Below, in pieces: positions 51,937-59,987 of a stretch of 64,000 nt of DNA. The notes beneath the pieces were generated by a model. The model searched no databases and had not been told where the DNA came from. It saw only the letters and a program-made list of their open reading frames with translations. A program made the position numbers and the translations under genes. Source of the DNA: an uncultured Kiritimatiellota bacterium (GTDB taxonomy: Bacteria > Verrucomicrobiota > Kiritimatiellia > RFP12 > DVOR01); the NCBI GenBank assembly GCA_944389565.1, contig CALXMV010000008.1, positions 1 through 64,000 of the forward strand, given 5' to 3'. Position 1 is the stretch's first letter. The number at the start of each line of letters is the position of its first letter.

Positions 51937-53421
51937 TCACTCGGCGGGTTGGTCGGGGGTGGGTGCTTGGGCGACCTGGGCGGTTTGGCCGTCCTCAGGG
52001 GGCGGGGGCTCCTCGGGCACGGGGGCGGCGCTCTCGTCCTCGGGGGGGCGGTCGGACCAGCCGCCGCCGAGGGCGCGGTAGAGGGTGATGGCGTTGGTGA
52101 AGAGGTCGGCGCGGTGGGAGACGATGGACTCCTGGGCGGAGAGGAGGCTCTGTTGGCGGGAGAGGACGTCGTCGACGGTGATCTCGCCGCCCTCGTAGAG
52201 GCGGTTGGCGATGTCGAGGGCGTCGGCGTTGTTGCGCTCGGCGGAGCGGAGGTCGTTGGAGCGCTCGGCCTCGCGATGGCAGGCGACCCAGGCGGTCTCG
52301 GCCTCTTGGTAGGCCTGGAGGACGGTCTGGCGGTATTCGGCGAGGACGGCCTTGAGGGTTTCCTTCTCGGCCTCGACGCGTTTGCGCCAACGGCCGAAGC
52401 CGAAGAGGTTCCAGGAGAGGGAGGGGCCGATGGAGGCGGTCTGCCCGTAGGCGCTCCATGGGGAGAGGTCGGGGGAGGAGAGGCCGATGGAGCCGCCGAG
52501 GGTGAGGCGGGGGTAAAGGTCGGCCTCGGCGACGCCGATGGCGGCGGTCTGGGCGTGGACGCTCTCCTCGGCGACGCGGATGTCGGCGCGGCGGCGGAGG
52601 AGCTCGTTGGGGAGGAGTTTGGGGGAGAGGTCGGGGAGGGCCATGGTGTCCTGCGTCTCGGCGAGGCGGGGCTGGGTGGCGTAGGGTGCCTGACCGGTCA
52701 GGAAGTCGAGCTCGAGCTGGGCGGTGAGGAGGGCTTCGCGGAGGCTGGGGATGGAGGCGCGGGTGGTGTCGGCCTGGGCGAGGGCGGCGACGAGGTCGTA
52801 GCGGGGTAGCTCGCCGATCTCGACGCGCTTGCGGATGACCTCGGCGTTGCGCTCCTGGAGGGCGAGGTTGGCCTCGGCGATGTCGACCTGCGCGGCGTAG
52901 CGGCGGACGTTGACGTAGGCGGTGGCGATGTCGGCGGCGAGGGTGACGCGGACCTCCTGGAGGGTGTAGGCGAGGCCGGCCTCGGTGGCGAGGGCCTGCT
53001 CGACGGAGCGGCGGACGCCGCCGAAGATGTCGAGCTCCCAGCTGGCGTTGACGGAGCCGCCGATGTCGTCGTGCCAATGGCGGTGGTCGGCGCCCCAGCC
53101 GCGGGCCCAGGTGTAGGAGCCGTCGGCGGCGAAGGAGGGCCAGTAGCCGGCCTCGGAGCCTTCGCGGGTGGCGCGTTGGGCGCGGAGACGGGCGATGGCG
53201 GCATCCACGCTCGGGGCGTTGCGCAGGCCGGTCTCGATGAGCTCGGCGAGGAGCGGGTCGTGGAAGTCCCGCCACCAGAGGGCGAGGGAATCGGGCTCGA
53301 CGCCCTCCCCCGCGAAGAGCTCGGCGGAGGCCTCGGGCGCCTCGGGGGGCGCGTAGTCGGGCCCCACGGCGGCGCATCCGGCGAGGAGCAGGGTGAGGGG
53401 AAGGAGGGTGGCGGGCTTCAT
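51937..53421 (-). CDS. Outer-membrane efflux lipoprotein (NodT/TolC type)
   Basis: It forms the outer-membrane channel of a tripartite exporter. The 494-residue protein has a lipobox LLAGC with lipid-modified C16. Two tandem TolC-like repeats (about 60-265 and 275-460) are rich in the long helices of this family, with SWELDIFGGVRRSVE and SWNLFGFGRWRKRVE as matching halves. RRRADIRVAEESVHAQTAAIGVAEADLYP-like text marks the NodT subgroup. A Pro/Glu-rich tail (465-494) is unusual. Its start overlaps the cyclophilin stop (ATGA). No inner-membrane pump or adaptor gene is adjacent. Confidence 0.92.
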   Translation of the reverse strand: MKPATLLPLTLLLAGCAAVGPDYAPPEAPEASAELFAGEGVEPDSLALWWRDFHDPLLAELIETGLRNAPSVDAAIARLRAQRATREGSEAGYWPSFAADGSYTWARGWGADHRHWHDDIGGSVNASWELDIFGGVRRSVEQALATEAGLAYTLQEVRVTLAADIATAYVNVRRYAAQVDIAEANLALQERNAEVIRKRVEIGELPRYDLVAALAQADTTRASIPSLREALLTAQLELDFLTGQAPYATQPRLAETQDTMALPDLSPKLLPNELLRRRADIRVAEESVHAQTAAIGVAEADLYPRLTLGGSIGLSSPDLSPWSAYGQTASIGPSLSWNLFGFGRWRKRVEAEKETLKAVLAEYRQTVLQAYQEAETAWVACHREAERSNDLRSAERNNADALDIANRLYEGGEITVDDVLSRQQSLLSAQESIVSHRADLFTNAITLYRALGGGWSDRPPEDESAAPVPEEPPPPEDGQTAQVAQAPTPDQPAE

Positions 53422-53921
53422 TTGCGGACCCGGGTGGCGGAGTGGATGACGACGGGTGTGTGGGGGACGTCCTGGAAGTAGCCGAAGGTGCCGGTGGGGG
53501 CCTGCTCGATGGCGTCGACGGTGTCGAAGCCTGCGGTGACGCGGCCGAAGACGGCGTAGCCGTAGGCGGAGGGGTTGGGCGCGCGGAAGTCGAGGAAGGC
53601 GTTGTCGGCGGTGTTGATGAAGAACTGCGCGGTGGCGGAGTGGATCTCGGGGGTGCGGGCCATGGCGATGGCGTACTTCTCGTTCTTGAGGCCGTTGGCG
53701 GCTTCGTTCCTGATGGGCTCGTGGGTGTCGCGCTGCTCCATCTCGGGGGTGAAGCCGCCGCCCTGGATCATGAAGCCGGGGATGACGCGGTGGAAGATGA
53801 GGCCGTCGTAGAACCCTTCGTCGACGTAGCGGAGGAAGTTGGCGACGGTGACGGGCGCGGCGGATTCGTCGAGCTCGAGGGTGATGTCGCCTTTGTTGGT
53901 GTTCAGGATGACGGTGGTCAT
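53418..53921 (-). CDS. Cyclophilin-type peptidyl-prolyl isomerase
   Basis: The 167-residue protein catalyses cis-trans isomerisation before proline. It has the cyclophilin core FHRVIPGFMIQGG, FFINTADNAFLDF and AVFGRVTAGFDTVDAI, like cytosolic PpiB; no signal peptide is seen. The ATG at 53921 follows GAGGAG; the longer in-frame start at 54011 would cross the promoter and terminator. It heads an operon with the efflux lipoprotein and metallopeptidase genes, and assisted folding of exported products would be speculative because the enzyme looks cytoplasmic. Confidence 0.95.
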   Translation of the reverse strand: MTTVILNTNKGDITLELDESAAPVTVANFLRYVDEGFYDGLIFHRVIPGFMIQGGGFTPEMEQRDTHEPIRNEAANGLKNEKYAIAMARTPEIHSATAQFFINTADNAFLDFRAPNPSAYGYAVFGRVTAGFDTVDAIEQAPTGTFGYFQDVPHTPVVIHSATRVRK

Positions 53922-53946
53922 GGTGTGTGCTCCTCTTGTTGATGCG

Positions 53947-53952
53947 ATTATC
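53947..53952 (-). promoter_or_regulatory. Promoter -10 of the cyclophilin operon
   Basis: On the minus strand TGTGATAAT is an extended -10, 25 bases before the ATG, immediately after the T run of the upstream terminator. Confidence 0.5.
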
Positions 53953-53956
53953 ACAC

Positions 53957-53990
53957 AAAAAAGGCCCCGCGGGCGGGATGGCCCGGGGGC
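53957..53990 (-). terminator. Terminator of the sulfatase-trmB-amidohydrolase operon
   Basis: On the minus strand a GC stem of about 10 bp with one bulge (53964-53974 with 53981-53990) is followed by TTTTTT. It separates two minus-strand operons. Confidence 0.8.
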
Positions 53991-54026
53991 TTTGGCGCGG
54001 TGCGTACACAAGGAGGCACGGCGCGT

Positions 54027-55646
54027 TCAGGGGGTGGGGGCGTCCGGGCACGCCTCCGCGTCGGTGTGGCCGAGGAGGGTGATGCGGCGCGCGTGGTCGG
54101 AGAAGGGGCGGAAGGCCTTGAGCAGACGGTCGCGGGCCTTGGCGTCGCGGAGTCGGACCCCGGGGATGCGCATGAGGGTGGTGAGGAGCGTCTCGGGGCG
54201 ATGGTTGCCGTGGCGCACGTTGAGGACGAGGTTGTCAAGCAGGTCGTCGAGCGCGGGCATGTCCTGGGTGTCGAGGAGCGCCTCGTCGAGGGCTTGGCGC
54301 GTGGCGGCGAGGGTCTCGGCGTCGTCGTAGTAATGGGGCGCTTGGTTGAAATCGCCGTAACGGAAGAGTTCCTGCGCCGTGGGCGGGAGGTAAAACGACG
54401 CGCTTCGCGCCTGTTCTTCGAGGAGGGGCAGGCCGAGGGTGTCGAGATAGAGGTCGACGAGGTCCGAGCAGACGATGAGGCGATTCTCGATGGGGGTGGC
54501 CTCGGCGTCGTCGTATACGTCGTCCTCCCCCAGGATGCCGAAGGTGATCTCGGCCTCGGGGGCGTGGCGGCGGATGGCGGCGTAGGCCAGGAAGTCCTCG
54601 CGGGAGACGAGGCCGGGGGAGACGCGTTCGATGAGGGCATGGGCCGCCTGAACGGGGAGGATACCGTAGAGGTCGGCGAAGGCGGCGAGGTGGCGCGTGA
54701 GGGCCGTGACGGTCTCGGCGGGGAGGGGGATGGCGGCGTAGAGGGCGTCGGCGCCCCGGCCGGAAAGGGTATCGGGGAGGAGCCCATGGCCGTTTTCGGG
54801 GGCTTGGCGGATGAGCGCGGCGATTTCGGCGTTGTGGCGGTCCTCCTCCGCGCGGAGCAGGGGCTCGCCCTCGGCGAAGGTGCGCCCGCCGAGGCTTTGG
54901 AGCGGGAGCGTGGCGAAGTAGTCGCGGATGAGCGCGTCGAAGTCGGCGTCCAGGCTGGGGCGAAAGCCTTTGAGCAGCGCATGGGCGAGGCTGAGGGCGG
55001 AGTCGGGGGTGCCCCACTGCAGGCGCCGCAGGAAGGCATCAACGGTATCGGCGAGGGCTTCTGGTGTCTTTGCTTCCGGCAAATCCCATCCACGCAGGTG
55101 GGTGACCAAGGCCTCGCGCGCTTTGGCGTGGGCCTCCCGAGCCTCTTTCCGCTCCGGTGCGTTGAGGCGTTCGAGCCCGCCGACCTGCCTGTGGCAAGTC
55201 AGCAGGAAGTCGAAAGCGCCCACGGGGTCTTCGTATTCCAAGACGGTGGCATCGCAGAGGTAGCGCCCTTTGGCGCCGTTGACGGGACGGCCGAAGAGCG
55301 TCTCGTTGTCGAGGATGACGAAGTCCCGTTCGCCGGGGCGGTCGTGCGCGGCGATGCGGGCGAAGGCGAGGAAGGTCTGCTCGTCGAAGTTGGGATCGTC
55401 CACGCGGAGCAGGTCGGCGGCCTCGCGCAGCGTGAGGATGCCATAGCGGTCCGCGAGGCGCGCGAGGAGACCGAGGAACGTGCGCAGGTCGTCGGGCGTG
55501 GAGAGGAGCTTGGCGTATTGCCGCACCAGGCGCGTGGCGTGGTAGGGGGTGGGCAGGGCGATGCCGCCGACGACGTTCGGGGTGGGGTTGGCGCGGCGGC
55601 GGCCGGTCTCGGCGGGGCGTTTCTTGGTCTTTTTCTTGGCGGCCAT
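54027..55646 (-). CDS. Unknown protein with an internal duplication
   Basis: I do not recognise the family. The 539-residue protein has a basic N-terminus (AAKKKTKKR) and no signal peptide or membrane segment. Two related modules are visible at about 58-112 and 317-371. Both read LA-(A/D)-YGIL, then an alpha-helix, then FLA(F/Y)A-I---H and a strand ending in (V/G)IL(D/G). The modules sit at the start of two halves of about 260 residues. This helical pattern recalls modules of SEC-C-type proteins, but no SEC-C zinc motif is present. It starts 3 bases after the amidohydrolase stop, without its own ribosome binding site. Confidence 0.6.
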   Translation of the reverse strand: MAAKKKTKKRPAETGRRRANPTPNVVGGIALPTPYHATRLVRQYAKLLSTPDDLRTFLGLLARLADRYGILTLREAADLLRVDDPNFDEQTFLAFARIAAHDRPGERDFVILDNETLFGRPVNGAKGRYLCDATVLEYEDPVGAFDFLLTCHRQVGGLERLNAPERKEAREAHAKAREALVTHLRGWDLPEAKTPEALADTVDAFLRRLQWGTPDSALSLAHALLKGFRPSLDADFDALIRDYFATLPLQSLGGRTFAEGEPLLRAEEDRHNAEIAALIRQAPENGHGLLPDTLSGRGADALYAAIPLPAETVTALTRHLAAFADLYGILPVQAAHALIERVSPGLVSREDFLAYAAIRRHAPEAEITFGILGEDDVYDDAEATPIENRLIVCSDLVDLYLDTLGLPLLEEQARSASFYLPPTAQELFRYGDFNQAPHYYDDAETLAATRQALDEALLDTQDMPALDDLLDNLVLNVRHGNHRPETLLTTLMRIPGVRLRDAKARDRLLKAFRPFSDHARRITLLGHTDAEACPDAPTP

Positions 55647-55649
55647 GGG

Positions 55650-56477
55650 TCAGAGTTCCAGGAGTTGCTGGGCGTTGCCGCCCAGGATGGCGTCGAGCCG
55701 TTCGGGGGGGAGCCCCCAGGCGGCGATGCGCGTGGCGTGTTCCGCGGGCGAGGCCCAGGGCCAGTCGCTGCCGAAGAGGATGCGGTCTGCCCGGTGCTCG
55801 GCGGCGAAGCGGCGGACGATCGGCTCGACGCCCGTGCCGGGCTGGAAGGCCAGGTCCACGTAGATGTCGCGTCCGAGCAGGAGGTGCGCCGAGGCCTCGT
55901 TCTTCCAGGAGGCGCAATGCGCGCAGATGAGGCGCAGCCCCCGCACGCGGCGGTGGGCGCGGATGATCTGGATCGGCGAGGCGAGGGGGGCGTCGGTGAG
56001 CGCGGAGATGTCGTGCCCGGTGTGGCAGAGCACGGGGAGCCCCGCGGCGGCCACGACCTTCAGCAGGCGGATCATCCGCGGGCTGTCGATGGCCGCACGC
56101 TGGGCGTAGGGGTGCAGTTTGACCAACCGCGCGCCGAGGCGTGCGAGCGTGCGCAGGTGCGCCTCGGCGTCGGCGTCGTCGGGGTGGAGGGAGACGCACG
56201 GGATGACGCGCCGCGCGGCCTCCTCGCCCAAGGCGCCGGAGCGCAGCGCCGCGAGGAAGCGCGTCATGTAGGTGTGTTGCTCGGGGCGCGTGGCCACGGG
56301 GCAGATGGCGAAACGGTCGATTCCCGCCTCGGCCTCGGCGCGCACCAGGTCCGGCACGGTGCCGTCGCCGTGCACGTGGAATCCCGGGCAGTTCCGCGCG
56401 GCGTGGGCGACCAGGGAGTCGATCACCCGCGGGGCGGTGTGGGCGGAGTAGGCGTGGGTGTGGATGTCAATGCGCAT
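55650..56477 (-). CDS. Amidohydrolase (TIM-barrel metal-dependent hydrolase)
   Basis: The 275-residue protein matches the amidohydrolase-2 group. The metal ligands H6 and H8 lie in DIHTHAY, then LVKLHPY, VLCHTGHD and AHCAS, and the late aspartate in FGSDWPW. Such enzymes hydrolyse or decarboxylate varied small molecules; the substrate is unknown. No signal peptide. The start overlaps the end of trmB by 11 bases in an overlapping five-gene operon. Confidence 0.88.
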   Translation of the reverse strand: MRIDIHTHAYSAHTAPRVIDSLVAHAARNCPGFHVHGDGTVPDLVRAEAEAGIDRFAICPVATRPEQHTYMTRFLAALRSGALGEEAARRVIPCVSLHPDDADAEAHLRTLARLGARLVKLHPYAQRAAIDSPRMIRLLKVVAAAGLPVLCHTGHDISALTDAPLASPIQIIRAHRRVRGLRLICAHCASWKNEASAHLLLGRDIYVDLAFQPGTGVEPIVRRFAAEHRADRILFGSDWPWASPAEHATRIAAWGLPPERLDAILGGNAQQLLEL

Positions 56478-57075
56478 CGGGGCCTCGCAGTCTGAACGCG
56501 CAGTCGTGGATGGGGTCGCCCTTGGCGAGGAAGAGCCGCTCGAAGTCGGTCTGCTCGTCCTCGGGGCGGACGAGCGGGGGGATCTCCTCGAAACGCGGGT
56601 CGGCGGAGAGCCAGCGGTAGATCTCCAGGTAGTAATCCTCGTGGTCGGTGGAGAGGAAGAAGCGGCCGCCGGGCGTCAGGATCCGCGCGAGGGTGTCGCA
56701 CATCGGCTGGCGGAAGAACCGGTTCTTGTGGTGCCGGCGTTTCGGCCAGGGGTCGGGGAAGAAAAGATAGAGCGCCTGGCAGCAGGCGTCGGGCAGGAGC
56801 TCGCGCACGAAGCGCCCCGCCTCCACGCGCACGAAGAGCAGGTTGTGCAGCGCACCCTGCCGTGCCTTCCGCGAACACTTGCGCAGACGGTCGATCATCC
56901 GCTCCACGCCGATGAAGCGCACGTCCGGGCGTTTGGCCGCGTTGGCCGCGAGGAACCGGCCGTTCCCGCACCCGATCTCGATCTCCAGCGGTGCGCCTTC
57001 CGGCGCGAAGTCGCGCAACGGGAAGTCTCGGTCCGCCTCTTTCAGTTCCCAGACAGATGGCAGCAGGTCATTCAT
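56467..57075 (-). CDS. trmB: tRNA (guanine-N7-)-methyltransferase
   Basis: TrmB methylates G46 of tRNAs with SAM. The 202-residue protein shows the SAM site EIGCGNGRFL, the conserved VERMIDRLRKC, the substrate loop FFPDPWPKRRHHKNR, and the C-terminal TDFERLFLAKG segment. The start ATG at 57075 shares one base with the sulfatase stop (TGATG), which favours it over the in-frame start at 57150. Linkage to a sulfatase seems to be operon hitch-hiking rather than function. Confidence 0.95.
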   Translation of the reverse strand: MNDLLPSVWELKEADRDFPLRDFAPEGAPLEIEIGCGNGRFLAANAAKRPDVRFIGVERMIDRLRKCSRKARQGALHNLLFVRVEAGRFVRELLPDACCQALYLFFPDPWPKRRHHKNRFFRQPMCDTLARILTPGGRFFLSTDHEDYYLEIYRWLSADPRFEEIPPLVRPEDEQTDFERLFLAKGDPIHDCAFRLRGPDAH

Positions 57076-58559
57076 CACAGTGCGTTCGCGAAGGGATCCC
57101 CCAGCGCCTCCAGGCGGGCCTTGAGCGTCGCGCGGTCGGCGGCCAGCCAATCCGCGCGTGCCTCGGCGAGGTTGCGCGTCTCATGGGGATCCTCGTTCAG
57201 GTCATACATCGCGGCGCCCAGGCGGTTCGCCTTGGGGTCGTGCACGAAAACGGTTTTGCGCGCGGCGGTGCGCAGGCCGCGTTTGCCGGCGGGGGCGTCG
57301 GCGGCGCGCGGCCCCGGCGCCACGGGGTGCGTCGGGAAGTCGTCTGGCGCGGCCGAACGGCCGAGGTGGAGGTAGAGGCGCGGCTCCGAGAGGTCGTGCG
57401 CCCGTTCGCCGAGGAGGTGGGCGGAGAGGTCGCGCCCCACCATGTGCGGCGGGATGGGCTGGCCCAGGAGGCCGAGGAGGGTGGGGGCCAGGTCGAAGGC
57501 GTCCACCAGCCCGGCATCCATCCCCGGCGCGATATGCCCCGGCCAGCGGAAGAGGCAGGGGATGCGCACGCTTTCCTCGAAGGGGTTGTTCTTCGCCGGC
57601 AGACCGTGCGCCCCCAGGCAGCACCCGTGGTCGGAGCAGAAGAGCACCACCGTGTCCTCGCGGTGGCCGGTCGCCTCCAACGCGTCCAGAATCCGCCCGA
57701 ACTGCTCGTCCACCCCCTCCACGGCGGCCAGATAATCGCCGACGCTCGCGCGGAAATGGTCGCCCATCGGCGTGCCGGCGGGCGGGTAGGCGCCGGTGGC
57801 GAGCGTCTCGGGGGAACGCCCGCGGTAACGGCGCCGGTAGCGCTCCGGCACGAGGTCGTAGCCCGTGTGCGGCGGGTTCATCGAGACGACGAGCGCGAAG
57901 GGCGCCCGCGCCTCGCGCAGGAAGGCCTCCGCCTCCCCCGCCTCATGCTCGGGCCCCCACGCGTCCACGAAGCGGAAACCCTCGCGCGGCGCGTCGGTGT
58001 CCCAGTACATCGGGCGCAGATGGTCGTCGTAGGTGCCATAGGCGTGCCAGCGGTTGAAGCCGTGCCGGCGTGCCGGCGGGCACCACTCGTTCCACTTGTT
58101 CGCGCCGCGGTTGTTGCGCGTGGGCACCCAGGGGCGGCGCGGCGCGTCGAGATGCCATTTGCCGATGTAGCAGAGGTCGTAACCCGCCGCCGCCAACACG
58201 TCCGACCAACACGTCAGATCCGCCCGCAATTCGGGCCCCGTGCGCGTCTCGGTCGAGACGCAGTTGCCCGTCACCCCGCTCACCCACGGCAACGCGCCCG
58301 ACATCAGGATCGCGCGGAAGGGACTGCAGACCGGATAGTTGCTCATCGCCTGCGTGAAGACCCTGGCCTCCCGCGCGAAGGCGTCCAGGCGCGGCGTGCG
58401 CACGGCGTCGGCCCCCATGAAGCCCAATGCCTGCGCCCGCATCTGGTCGGGGAAGACGATCACGAGGTTCGGCCGCGTGCCGGCCCGGCCGGCGCCCGCG
58501 CATCCCGCGCAGAGCGCCGACCCGCACGCCGCGAGGAAGGCCCGTCGCGTCAGCGCCAT
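57075..58559 (-). CDS. Exported sulfatase (type I), CSPFR variant
   Basis: The 494-residue enzyme begins with LTRRAFLAACGSAL, a twin-arginine-like signal with a possible lipobox (LCAGC, C20). The sulfatase core has PDQMR with the metal-binding D38, the formylglycine site C78-S-P-F-R, GKWH, and the DHG segment SDHGCCLGAHG. CSPFR fits the general CxPxR rule but differs from the CTPSR of the sulfatase at 8987, so the two probably belong to different subfamilies. ATG at 58559 shares a base with the upstream stop; GTG at 58562 is an alternative. Substrate unknown. Confidence 0.92.
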   Translation of the reverse strand: MALTRRAFLAACGSALCAGCAGAGRAGTRPNLVIVFPDQMRAQALGFMGADAVRTPRLDAFAREARVFTQAMSNYPVCSPFRAILMSGALPWVSGVTGNCVSTETRTGPELRADLTCWSDVLAAAGYDLCYIGKWHLDAPRRPWVPTRNNRGANKWNEWCPPARRHGFNRWHAYGTYDDHLRPMYWDTDAPREGFRFVDAWGPEHEAGEAEAFLREARAPFALVVSMNPPHTGYDLVPERYRRRYRGRSPETLATGAYPPAGTPMGDHFRASVGDYLAAVEGVDEQFGRILDALEATGHREDTVVLFCSDHGCCLGAHGLPAKNNPFEESVRIPCLFRWPGHIAPGMDAGLVDAFDLAPTLLGLLGQPIPPHMVGRDLSAHLLGERAHDLSEPRLYLHLGRSAAPDDFPTHPVAPGPRAADAPAGKRGLRTAARKTVFVHDPKANRLGAAMYDLNEDPHETRNLAEARADWLAADRATLKARLEALGDPFANAL

Positions 58560-59827
58560 CACGGCTCCAGGGATTTCAGGATCTCCCGGGCCTCATCCTC
58601 GCTCATCGGCGGGGTCGTCCCGTCCGAGAGCGCCTTGGCCTCATCATCCTTGGCCTCCTCGGCCTGACGCTGGGCGGCCTCCTGCATGGCTTCCCGCTCG
58701 GCCTGGGCCTTCAGACAGGCGACGATCTCATTGATGACCGCGGCGGTCGTTTGCGCCGAGACGTCCATGGAGACCGTCGTGACGGCCCCCTCGGACGCCA
58801 CGCCGATCCCGGCGATGGCCTTGGCCGTCGCGGAGGCGGGGTTCTGGGTCACCATCGGGATGAACATCTGCGAGAGGAGCGCGCGGTAGCCCATGAGCGC
58901 GTCGCGCAACAGCCCCGCGTTCTCGGGATCGGCCATCTGCGCATCGACCTTGCCCGAGAAGAGGGTCGGGGAGGCGTAATACGAGGTCGTCATCACACGA
59001 CGCACCTTCGTCAGCCACGGCACGGAAAGGGCGATCTTCTGCCGCGCCTCCTCGGAGTCTTCCGTGAAGCGGGTGACGAGCCCGCCCAGGTCGCGCACGG
59101 CGAGGCGGCTCCACTCCCCGTCGGTGGCGGGGGCCTTGAAGATTTCGGCCAGGGGGTCGTCGGCCTTCAGCGTCTCGGCCTTCCCCGCCACCAAGGCCTC
59201 CGCCTTGGCCAGGGTCGGCGTCACCGCGAAGACCAGCCCTTCCGCGTAGGACCGCCACCCTAGGTAGAGCGGCTCGTCCACCTTCGGCTCGCCCTCCACC
59301 TTCAGCGCGGTCCAGGCGCCTTCCGTGACCAGCTCGATCCCCTCGTCTTTGCCCTTGGCTTTTTGGTCGGCGACCCACTCCTTCATGGCCGCGTTGAGCG
59401 CAGGGAGATTCACCTCGCGGTTCTCCACGAAGGCATAAACCGCCACTTGCGTCTTCAGCGTCGTGGCCTCGCTCTGCCGCTCGATGCTCGGATCCCTCAG
59501 GAACGACACCGAGACCGTCATCGCGCGCACCTTGGTGAAATTACCGTCGTCGGAGAGCCCGAAGGCCTCGCGCATGACGATTTTGCCCTGCTCAGGCAGG
59601 AGATCCATGAACGACGGCTGATCGGTCTTCCGGAGCCCATCCAGATCCCCGCCCGCGGCCCGCACCGCGGCCTCAAAGGCCTTCGTGTGCTTCCGGTCGA
59701 GCGGATTGTCGGCCACGAACACGATATCCGCGTTCGCCGGCACGTACTCCGGTCTCGGCGCGCCAAACGCCAACCCCGCGGCCAACGCCACCCCGCAAAA
59801 CCAAACCAGTCGCGACTGCTTCTTCAT
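58559..59827 (-). CDS. Exported protein of unknown function
   Basis: I do not recognise a family. The 422-residue protein has a signal peptide (about 1-22, ending near AFGAP). The mature part starts with VPANADIVFVADNPLD, like the opening of DUF3352-type exported proteins. A mixed alpha/beta body follows, and a highly charged Glu/Ala-rich coiled-coil-like C-terminus (about 365-422). AAAGGA precedes the ATG. It heads the sulfatase-trmB-amidohydrolase operon and overlaps the sulfatase start, so a role in the envelope alongside the sulfatase is possible. Confidence 0.6.
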   Translation of the reverse strand: MKKQSRLVWFCGVALAAGLAFGAPRPEYVPANADIVFVADNPLDRKHTKAFEAAVRAAGGDLDGLRKTDQPSFMDLLPEQGKIVMREAFGLSDDGNFTKVRAMTVSVSFLRDPSIERQSEATTLKTQVAVYAFVENREVNLPALNAAMKEWVADQKAKGKDEGIELVTEGAWTALKVEGEPKVDEPLYLGWRSYAEGLVFAVTPTLAKAEALVAGKAETLKADDPLAEIFKAPATDGEWSRLAVRDLGGLVTRFTEDSEEARQKIALSVPWLTKVRRVMTTSYYASPTLFSGKVDAQMADPENAGLLRDALMGYRALLSQMFIPMVTQNPASATAKAIAGIGVASEGAVTTVSMDVSAQTTAAVINEIVACLKAQAEREAMQEAAQRQAEEAKDDEAKALSDGTTPPMSEDEAREILKSLEP

Positions 59828-59863
59828 GAATCACGTCCTTTCATGCGATTGACAACGCCGGAT

Positions 59864-59892
59864 AGTCTACCAACTCCCACACCCCTTGGCAA
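59864..59892 (-). promoter_or_regulatory. Promoter of the exported protein-sulfatase operon
   Basis: On the minus strand TTGCCA (59892-59887) is 17 bases from TAGACT (59869-59864), preceded by TGG. Confidence 0.65.
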
Positions 59893-59930
59893 CCCGCCGC
59901 CGAGGCATGTGCGGGGGGGGCGCGATTTGC

Positions 59931-59936
59931 TATACT
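59931..59936 (+). promoter_or_regulatory. Promoter -10 of the nuclease-ATPase gene
   Basis: The extended -10 TTTGCTATACT lies about 50 bases before the ATG at 59988, with AAAGGACGGAG as ribosome binding site. It diverges from the exported protein-sulfatase promoter. Confidence 0.6.
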
Positions 59937-59987
59937 GTGGGCGGCCGTCATGGTGGCGGCCTTAGGGAAAGGACGGAGTCGGCGCGG

